DNA from: Dryomyza anilis
Lineage: Eukaryota > Arthropoda > Insecta > Diptera > Dryomyzidae
Assembly: GCA_951804985.1 (NCBI GenBank)
Contig: OX638130.1
Location: forward strand, 4,740,501 to 4,804,500
Direction: 5' to 3'
DNA length: 64,000 bases
The notes below the pieces were generated by a model. That model was not told the origin of the DNA. It searched no databases and saw only the letters and a program-made list of their open reading frames with translations. The translations under genes were made by a program, and so were the position numbers. Positions 56,035-64,000 of the stretch are shown here, one piece after another; position 1 is the first letter of the stretch; each line of letters begins with the position of its first letter.

Positions 56035-57185
56035 TTAAAAATGTCAAATTGATCAAGTGTCAGATTGACAAAAGCATAGATTGATAAAATTAAAAACAGA
56101 TTTAAAATGTTACGAAATGACAAATAGACAAAACAATTGTACAAAAATCAGATTTACATAATGAATCAAATGGCAATTTATTAAATTATAAATTTGAAAT
56201 TGACAAAATGTCATATTGACTAAATGTCATATTGATCCAAGGTCAAATTGTCAAAATGTGAGATTTACAATATAAATAAATCTTTAAATTGACAATGTCA
56301 TATTTTTAAATTGTTAGCTTGATCAAATGGTAAATTGTCTAAATGTCAAAATTGACAAAAAATAAAATTGCTTAAATGTCAAAATGACAAAATGCTTTAT
56401 TGAACAAATGTCAGAATGATTTAATGTCAGATTGACAAAATTTTAGATTTACAAAATATATCAAATAGCAGTTCAATTAATTATCGAAATGACAAATTGA
56501 TAAAATGCAAATTAATCCTAATTATCCATGGTCAAATTGAGAAAAATGTAAGATTTAACCAATAGACTATTTACGTCTAAATGTAAAAATGAAAAAAAAA
56601 AAAAAAATTAAAATTGATTAAATGTCGAATTGACCAAATGCTTTATAGTTAAAATGTCAAATTAAAAATGCTTTTTTATCTAAATGTCAAATTTACCGTT
56701 TTTATATTGACAAAGTTTAAATATCCAAATAATATTAATAAAATGGACAAAATATCAAAACAAAAACAGTATAGCTGAATATCAAATTGAGTAAAAGTGA
56801 GATGATCTATTACCAGATTGACAAAATTCTAAATTGTTTAAAAGTCATATTGACAAAACTATAAATCGAAAAAAATGTAAAATTGTCTAAAAGTAAAATT
56901 GATTAAATGTCAATTTGACATAATTAATAAATAAAAAATCATATTGACAAAATGTCAAATTAACAAAATTTCCCAATGTTAGTCAATATACATAATAGAC
57001 AAAATGTCAAATTGATATATTTTAAAAATAAATTTTAAAAAAACATATAAAATTAAAAAAATGCTTTATGCTTGTCAAAAAGGGCAAATATCAGTTTGAT
57101 ATAATGCTTAATTATCAAAGTGTCAAATACACTTGTAAAATTGTCAATGTGACCAATAGATAAAATATCAAATTGTGCAAATATC
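56035..57185. repeat. Degenerate TGTCAAATTGACAAAA-type tandem repeat
   Basis: Words AATGTCAAATTGAC, AAATTGACAAAATGTC and TTGACTAAATGTCATATTGA recur dozens of times with variable spacing (11-18). The core TGTCAAATTGACA is nearly self-complementary. A short piece appears again at about 58410-58450, beyond the duplication. Confidence 0.85.
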
Positions 57186-57186
57186 A

Positions 57187-58378
57187 TAGAAACTTCCCAA
57201 GCAGGTAGAACCCATGATTGAAGTATATACAGGTTAAGTCATCTTTCAAAATTCAGTTGCCATTTACTTATTTTTTGAAAACTGTTTGAAAGACTCAACA
57301 TTTGTTTACGAAAAATTTAAAACAAAACATCAATGCTTTGTTTACAAATTTATAAAAAATTGAAACTCAAAATTTTAAAATAAATAAATTACAACACTTT
57401 GCTAATTTTCAAGCTGTGTATGGGCAGTGTATAAAAAAGTGAAAATGCGAATTTGTGGTGTGAAATTTAAATAATTTACCCAATTTAAAGTGCAAAAAAC
57501 ATAACCTTGAAATGAAGTTTAAAATGACAATTAATTGTTATATTTTTTAAATTTTCTTACTGTCATTCTCAGCATAGTGTATGCCAACTAACTGTCAAGA
57601 TGAACTAACCCAGTAGTAAATTTCAGGCGTAAGATGCTATGCTCGCACTGATTCTCAAGCAGATAGAACTCCTTCCCGACTTAATGATTTCCTTTCTTCT
57701 TTTTTATATGAAATGAAAATTTTTGCAGGATTTCCCAATTCGTTTCTCAGAGAACGGCTCTCAGAAGGTCTCACAAAATAGTTTGACTCATTACTGTTAG
57801 CATTCCATTAGAAGGTGAGCTAGCAGCGCTTCGCTTTTCTATTTGAAAAATATTACAAAAAGTCACCAAATCGATTGGCGCTGATTCTCTAGAGTGTGTG
57901 CTGGAAGTACATTAGCTTCAGTGATGGCAGAATGCTAAGAAGTTGAGCATGCTAAGAAGTTGTTATAGCAGTGCTTCTACTGGCAAGGCCTGGACAAATT
58001 TACTACTGGGAACCTGTATATACTTCAACCATGGTAGTACCCCTTCCCGACTAAATGATTTCCTTTCTTCTTTTTTATATGAAATGAACATTATTACAGG
58101 ACTTCCCTATTCGTTTCTCAAAGAACGACTCTCAGTAGGACTCACAAAATCGTTTGACTCATTACTGTTAGCATTCCATTAGAAGGTGAGCTAGCAGAAC
58201 TTTGAATTGGTTTTGTATTTGAAAAATATTAGAAATAGACACCAAATCGATTGGATCTGATTCTCTAGAAGGTCTGTTGGAAGTAGACTAGTTTCAGTGA
58301 TGGCTGAGTGTGTATTGAACATGCTAAGAAGTTATTATAGCAGGGCTTCTACTCGCAAGGCCTGGACAAATTTACTAC
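57187..58378. repeat. 371-bp tandem duplication plus an inverted 45-bp flank
   Basis: Copy 1 (57671-58006) and copy 2 (58042-58378) share CCTTCCCGACT(T/A)AATGATT, TTTGACTCATTACTGTTAGC, ATTCCATTAGAAGGTGAGCT and CAAGGCCTGGACAAATTTAC. AACCTGTATATACTTCAACC at 58013 is the inverse of GATTGAAGTATATACAGGTT at 57213. The unit looks like a mobile or amplified non-coding element. The 79-codon frame in copy 2 is not preserved in copy 1. Confidence 0.88.
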
Positions 58379-58379
58379 T

Positions 58380-59028
58380 TTAGATGCTCAAAATAACAAA
58401 AAGCTAAATTACCTTAATGTCAAATTGATGATAAATGACAGTATTGCAAATAATAGATTTTTATAAAAGGAAGTGAATATAATTAAAAATAGATTATAAA
58501 AGTACTGACGAATTATTAGATAAAAAGATAGACTTACAATAGGACTTATTGATATCGGAATACAGAAGAATCAACAACAAATATTCACAAATATACTAAA
58601 AATTATACTGAAAAGAATGACAAATGATTGAGAAAGTAACGTATAAAATAGAAACGAACGGATAATATTGTTATACAGAGAAGAGTGCTATACAAAAGGA
58701 CTTTTAATAAAAATATAAAATACCTTTGGATAAATTACATATGGTTAAAAATGTACATGGATAAATAACGGGGTTTCTATATTAATTCTGGAATAAGATA
58801 ACGAACAGTATCAGTATAGTTTAATTTGGATAAAACGAATGAAAAGATAAAAACAAAACAGATGAAACATACTGTATGAATTTTATATTTTTTTATTCAT
58901 TTAATCGATATAAGATTACGAAATGAAATAAATAAAAAGGACAGATAAATTTTTGGAAATAAAAAATTGATAACGAATTCACTTCCTAAAACAGGAAACA
59001 GAAGTCAAAAGATTCAAAGAATACTTAA
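58380..59028. other. AT-rich stretch with decayed repeat words
   Basis: CTTAATGTCAAATTGATG (58413) continues the TGTCA repeat briefly. The rest resembles the AAGATAGACTTAC/ATAAAA low-complexity style. No gene is seen. Confidence 0.4.
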
Positions 59029-59720
59029 CAGGCTCGGTAAACCACTCCATCCGGATTTTTTGGAGTGGATTTTATGCACTTAAAAAAATCCATGATTTTT
59101 GGACTTTTTTTTTTTGATTTTATTGATTTTTGTACATTTTTCGAATTATAACTTAGAAAATATATTTGTTTTTTTTTAGAGTACGATTTATTTTTTAAAA
59201 ATTGAAGAATTGGATAGAAACCACCAAATCGAAAAAAAATATATTTGGACCACGGCTGGATGAAATCTCTGGTGAAATTGATAATGAATTGACTCATATA
59301 TTATATTAGCCAACATAGGCCTTTATGTAGATTCAAATAATGAAATGATATAAATAGCTCCCACATTGATTGAATTTATTAGGTTCTGAGAAGTTGTCCT
59401 GTTATAAAGAAGACATTCAAAATAGATGTGATCAGGCAGTTAGGCTGTTTCATTTTTTCGCCAATTGACTAATTCCGTATATGGAAGAAAACGGCATCCA
59501 GATCCAAGACGGTGAATTTTTTCTACAAAATAATTTAACCAAATGTTATACAGAAGTTCTCTGCAACGAAAGGGTGGGAAGGATAACATTAAAATTCGAT
59601 AAATCCTATTGTTATTATCTTATTTATAAAAAATCAAAAAAAAAAAAAATCAATAAAAACCAAAAAAAATACGGTGAAGTGGATTTTTTGTTTGTTAAAT
59701 CCGGATTTTTTCCAGCCCTG
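59029..59720. mobile_element. Candidate hAT MITE, 692 bp
   Basis: It starts CAGGCTCGGTAAACCACTCC and ends AAATCCGGATTTTTTCCAGC CCTG. ATCCGGATTTTTT words and GTGGATTTT stand near both ends in inverted orientation, and the interior is A/T-run rich. The flanks ATACTTAA and ATTATGAC do not match, so the 8-bp duplication has decayed or the ends are off. Frames within it are translations of A/T runs. Confidence 0.55.
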
Positions 59721-59729
59721 ATTATGACA

Positions 59730-60170
59730 AAAACAGACACCAAAAAGGTACCGACTGAGGTCACAACCAGGGGAAAAATTCAGTTAATTAAAAAAAAAAT
59801 GGAAAATTGAGTTACCTAAAAAATGTTTTTTTTTTTTTTTTAGGCGGAGGTTGATTTTTTAGTGGTATTTTTTATTAGGTATAAGGTGTTATTTTTTTAT
59901 TATAGTTTCACTTTTGTTTGAAATATAATTGAAAAAATCCTTTTTACCTCTTTCATTTTGATAATTATGGGGTTTCAGAGTGGAGAGCTACTAAATTTGA
60001 TTACATTATTTTTATAAAGGGGCGATTCCAGTTTGGTGAGGAAGCCGAAGCTGCAGTTGAGTCAGAACTGTGTTTTTGGATTATAACAAATTGGACGGGG
60101 CAAAAAAATAAAACAAAAATATCACGAAATAGAAAAAATAAGAAGTGATCTTTAGTTCACGTGGTACACC
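59730..60170. other. AT-rich stretch, nothing recognised
   Basis: No supported gene is seen. GGCGATTCCAGTTTGGTGAG near 60020 is a brief GC-richer patch without known role. Confidence 0.4.
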
Positions 60171-60179
60171 CTAAAAGTC

Positions 60180-60650
60180 AAAATCCTTAAAAAAAAATTA
60201 ATTATTATTAAAAAATATTAAAATTATTATAAAATATTAAACATTTTTTAAAATATTATTTTTTTTTTTTAAATATTAGAAAATGTTAAATTATTAAAAA
60301 AAATATATTAAATTATTCAAAAAAAAAAAATATTAAAAATTATTAAAAAAATATAAAATATATTAAAAATATTAAACAAAATTTAAAATATTAAAAAGTT
60401 TTAAATTAAACAAAAAAAAACTTTTAAACTAAACAAAAAAAAAACACATAAAACAAAAATTAAATATTTAAAAAATTTTAAATTAATAAAAAAGTTCAAA
60501 GATATAAAAGAAATGTTAAAGAAATATAAAAAAATATATAATAATATATAAAATAGGTATATAATTTATTAAATGAATACATAAAAAGAAAATTCAAAAT
60601 ATACGCAATACTACAAAATATAAACTTTTTAAAATCAAACATTTAAACCA
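60180..60650. repeat. Nearly pure A/T low-complexity tract (ATTAAAAATATT)
   Basis: Words AAAATATTAAAATTATT and AAATTAAACAAAAAAAA dominate, with hardly any G or C for about 400 bases. The tract immediately precedes the last CG-rich island. Confidence 0.8.
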
Positions 60651-60669
60651 TAGACATTTTAAATATCTA

Positions 60670-61229
60670 GCATTAGTTCATCGTGTTCCCTCGGTTTGTT
60701 ACTCATTCAATCTACCCACTCGCGTGCTCCAAGAACAAAAAACAACAACATAATTGAAAAAAAACGGCTTGATACAAACTTCGTTCGCTGGGTTTTTCTT
60801 CGCACGATTTCCGTTTCTCGAATGTGTTCGTCGCTGCTAACATTTTCACAATTTCCTCTATATTTTTGTATTTCTTATCTTTTATTAATATTAAATTACT
60901 TTACGGCTCTTTTTTACTGCACACAAAAAAATCAGGACAATTTGCAAAACTATTTACTCATCGCAGCATCGTTTTTCTCTTTTGCAGCTGTGTGTTGAAC
61001 ATTGACATTTATCGCAATCATTTGTTTTGTTATTTGGTTCGCCTTGTTTTCTACGTAATTCATGGATGTTTTCGCCGCTTGTGCGCGAATTCTCCACTGA
61101 CACAACATCAACAACGACCAAGTGCAACACACGAATCACAGCAGACAGGATTTCTACACTATAATGGCATCATTTAAAATATTTCGGATTAATTTTATAT
61201 TTGTCGCAAGCAATTGTTGATAATATGGT
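60670..61229 (+). other. 5'UTR-like island ending in ATG|GTGAGT
   Basis: Base composition rises at CATCGTGTTCCCTCGGTTTG. Then come TTCGTTCGCTGGGTTTTTCT, a T-rich leader, ACATCAACAACGACCAAGTG and AGCAATTGTTGATAATATG|GTGAGT. A start codon stands directly before a strong donor (GTGAGT, 61229), so this exon could supply the initiator Met of a spliced protein. No downstream coding exon is seen before 64000. Frames of 100-117 codons are F/L/S-rich and unsupported. Confidence 0.42.
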
Positions 61230-61319
61230 GAGTTTTAAATAAATCTTTATTGTTATAAATATTTTTGAAAAAATTTAAAAATTTGTATCAACTTTAGAAA
61301 TTTTAGTATAGAATAAAAT

Positions 61320-61727
61320 GCTTATTTTAAAAAGTAGAACTAATGCAAAAAGTTAGTAATTTTGATCGTTATTTTGGACTTTGCTCTGGATTAACATAAA
61401 TAATGTTCTTGCTTATCAATAGATACTAAATACTTAAAAAAAGAATTAATAAGTTGTCTAAAAATATGTTTTTCGAGTTTAGTTCGATATATTTTAAAAA
61501 TGTGTAGGAATATTAACATTCAGCAGTATACTAAAATTAGTCTTGACAATTTAAAGAAAAATTACATTTAAAGTTTTGGTTTTAAATCTTTTTTTTCAGA
61601 ACTGTATTTAATATTCCTAGAAGTACCCGAAAGGTCCTAACATTTTGATTGCGATTTTCTCAAAACCTTACGTTATTAGAAAAAACTGAGTATGCAGTCA
61701 AAATCAGCACCAATTAAATATATATGA
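61320..61727 (+). repeat. Dispersed repeat C, copy 5
   Basis: It shares TTTTAAAAAGTAGAACTAAT, AATTAGTCTTGACAATTTAA, CGATTTTCTCAAAACCTTAC and CTGAGTATGCAGTCAAAATC with the other copies, in order. Confidence 0.6.
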
Positions 61728-61911
61728 GGAAAATTAATTTTGATTTTTCTGTCTTTTTCAAATTTCAATAAATCGAGTTTTTGTTCAGATATTAATTTTT
61801 AATCGAATTTCAAATAGAAAAACGAATTAAATACTTGAACGGTTTGAATTTATTTGAAAAAATTTATTTTTCTATCGAAAAATCAAATTTGGGAATTTCG
61901 AATGAATTAAA

Positions 61912-62239
61912 TAAAGGGTTTTTCAATAAGAGCACTACAAAAGTTTTTTTTCCAAGGTACAAAAGTAGAGCGACAGGGACAGCAAACGACGCCATATTTC
62001 TTGCCGCTCTTTTGACATTTCTCTTCAGTAAGGTTTGCCATTTGATGATGGAAAGATATACGAGCCAACAACGAGTCGAAATTATTAAAATTTACTACCG
62101 AAATTCGAATTCGTATATCTTTCCATCATGAAATGCAAACCTTACTGAAGAGAAATTTCAAAAGAGCGGCAAAAAATATGGCTTCGTTTGCTGTCCCTGT
62201 CGCTTTACTTTTGTAGCGTCCCTGTTGAAAACCCCTTTA
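61912..62239. mobile_element. mariner-derived hairpin MITE
   Basis: The termini TAAAGGGTTTTTCAATAAG and GTTGAAAACCCCTTTA lie at TA. Each arm (about 150 bp) carries the mariner 5' end seen at 10766-11428: GCGACAGGGACAGCAAACGA, GCCGCTCTTTTGACATTTCT and GATGGAAAGATATACGA. Left is plus and right is inverted, meeting near 62080-62105. The plus frame encodes only a piece (MMERYTSQQRVEIIKIYYRN) of the transposase N-terminus. Confidence 0.88.
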
Positions 62240-62244
62240 TTAAA

Positions 62245-63035
62245 ATCAACGTTTTAATACTAAATACAGAGCTGTTAAGATTTATTTATTAGTTAAGAGA
62301 AGCCTTAAAATTTTGAATTCCATCGCTTCATTTTTGATTTATTTGAATATTTAAACAGAATAACGAATTAAATACATAATGGTTGAATTTAATAGAAAAC
62401 TCGTTAAATTTCAGCAAAAACAAATTCGAAAGAATAAAATAATAATACAATTTTACTCGGAAGTTTTAATATTTAAAACAGTGCCACAGTGAAAACACGT
62501 ATTGAGATAATTGTACAAATCATTTTTTCGAAAACTAAAAAGAATTATTTAAGCGTTTCTTTTAAGACCTAAATTTTTAAAATCGACTGTATCGTTGTAG
62601 AATTTTAAATACGGTGTATTTTTAAAATGTTTTGTATTTTTTTTTTGTTTTTTTTTTTGGATAAAGTACTACTAACATTTACCGCAATTAGTATTGCTTA
62701 TCGAAATTTCTATTTAAACAACACATCCATATTATTTTTATTTTATTTTATACAATATTTGAAAAAAGGAAGCATAGGCTGATCTTTGAAACTACGGTTT
62801 ATATTATTTTATATGACTGAAACCCACGAAGGTAACAAACAATTGTCTGGCAAAGAAATACCTCGGAAATTCTATTCCGAAAGAATTGTTACCGTGAATA
62901 ATTGTTCTGAGTATGTATTGTTGGGGAAAATTGCACTGGAGAGTACCTGTAAAACTAGGTATTTTGATTCTATATTAAATTTGCACAAATGTCTACTACA
63001 CCATTTACAAATGTAATTTTAAAACTGAAGATTAA
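62245..63035. other. AT-rich stretch, nothing recognised
   Basis: No supported gene is seen. The 76-codon frame at about 62786 shows no domain and no coding context. Confidence 0.4.
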
Positions 63036-63039
63036 TTGA

Positions 63040-63860
63040 AATTCAAAAGACGTCAATTGTAAATCAAAAATTCCAATTGAAATTCAAAAAACATCAATTG
63101 AAGTTCTTAAATTCTATTTGAAATTCAAAATACAACAATTGTAATACAGAAATTCCATTTGAAATTCAAAAGACGTCAAGTGAAGTTCTGAAATTCAAAA
63201 TAAACAGTTGTAATACAGAAATTCCATTTGAAATTCAAAAGACATCAATTGCCATTTAGAAATTCTATTTGCAATTTAAAAGACATCAATTGTATTTCAT
63301 AAATTCTATTTGAAATTCAAAAGACATCAATTTAAATTCCGAAATTCCATATGAACTTTAAAAGACATCAAGCGAATTTTAAAAATGTCCATTTAAATAC
63401 TAAAAACGTCAATTACAATTCTGAAATTCCATTCAAATTCAAGGAACATCAATTGTATAGCAGAAATACCATTTGAAATTCAAAAGGCACCAATTGAAAT
63501 TCAGAAATTCTTTTTGAAATTCAAAATACATCAATTGTAATACAGAAATTCTGATTGAAATTCAAAGGACATCAGATTTTCTACTTGAAATTAAAAAAGA
63601 TATAAATTGAAAATCAGAAATTCCAGTTGAATGAATTTTATGAATTCCAAATTGTAAGTTCTAAATATATAATGAAATTTTATAATTTTTTAATTGAAAA
63701 TATAATTTTCTGAATATCAAATGAATTTTTTAAAATTTTAAGTGGAAGTTCTGAATTACAATTTATGTCTTTTGAATTTCAATTGGAAATTTTGAAAAAA
63801 ATTAATGTCTTTTGAATTTCCATTGATCTTTCTGAATTACATTTGTAAATTGTGTAGAAA
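63040..63860. repeat. Tandem repeat, period about 40 (AAATTCAAAAGACATCAATTG)
   Basis: About 18 units of AATTCCATTTGAAATTCAAA plus AGACATCAATTG occur. From about 63640 the strand sense flips (ATTTATGTCTTTTGAATTTC), so the array has an internal inversion. It shares ATTCCATTTGAAATTCA with the 15.3-kb repeat. Confidence 0.88.
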
Positions 63861-63957
63861 GGAAAATCATTTTATCAATCAGGATGACAATTCAGAAAAT
63901 ACTTTCTTTATAATTTTATGTTTCATCTGAAGGTAGCCTCTGTAAACATACGTTTAT

Positions 63958-64000
63958 TATACAGGGTGGTCCGCTTTGGGGTGCAAATATTTTAAAAGAC
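63958..64000 (+). mobile_element. Possible mariner-like terminal repeat, cut by the window end
   Basis: TATACAGGGTGGTCCGCTTT next to a TA, then GGGGTGCAAAT, resembles mariner/Tc1 ends. A similar TATAGGGTGGTCTGTTCTAG lies at about 49196. The element body lies outside the window. Confidence 0.35.

Noticed and set aside
57943..58182. 79-codon frame in the 371-bp duplication
   Set aside because: The sister copy at 57671-58006 does not keep the frame, so it is not under protein selection.
59481..59810. 109-codon plus-strand frame rich in Lys/Asn
   Set aside because: It spans A-runs and the right end of a candidate hAT element and shows no domain.

Overview
This window reads as non-coding DNA from a fly (Diptera, probably a cyclorrhaphan/calyptrate-type genome). 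It is very AT-rich and has no prokaryotic gene structure. It carries insect mobile-element signatures throughout: eight copies of mini-me/DINE-1-like elements, whose (TA)n, conserved core and (GTCY)n layout is known from Diptera, together with mariner, hAT and non-LTR remnants and tRNA-derived SINEs. No intact protein-coding gene could be recognised. The species cannot be named from the sequence alone.

Layout. 0-4 kb: MITE-like ends, a mini-me copy between inverted arms, and degenerate AAGTAGA-type repeats. 4.0-4.8 kb: a CG-rich, 5'UTR-like island ending in a plausible splice donor. 4.9-8 kb: a 19-bp satellite interrupted by a mini-me element. 9-11.4 kb: a hairpin, a broken RNase H end of a LINE, and a deleted mariner transposase. 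12.2-15 kb: minisatellites in inverted orientation around a mini-me copy. 15.7-19.2 kb: a 3.5-kb hAT element with a perfect 8-bp target duplication. 19.7-20.9 kb: a second island group with a strong donor. 21.2-27.5 kb: two old palindromes, one holding two mini-me copies and one split by a 5'-truncated LINE. 28-41.5 kb: SINEs, a GC-rich hAT MITE, TIR elements and more mini-me insertions. 43.2-45.4 kb: the largest island, with one short plausible coding exon. 45.5-46.9 kb: the same 19-bp satellite, inverted. 47.4-49.9 kb: a big palindrome carrying a hAT insertion. 50.1-50.8 kb: a third satellite block. 50.9-51.6 and 54.8-56 kb: further islands. 56-58.4 kb: TGTCAAATTGAC-type repeats and a 371-bp tandem duplication. 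59-64 kb: a hAT candidate, an AT-only tract, a last island with a donor after an ATG, a mariner hairpin MITE, and a 40-bp-period repeat.

Interpretation. The CG-rich islands are CGTCG/CAG-rich with GCCAT and GAGAG motifs. At least three of them end in GT donor-like sites on the + strand, which is what alternative first exons or promoters of one very long gene, or of neighbouring genes, would look like. Everything between them is layered transposable-element debris. The most informative structures are the nested insertions with datable target-site duplications, a SINE whose tail matches a LINE 3' end in the same window, and the repeated finding of mini-me elements between the arms of palindromes.
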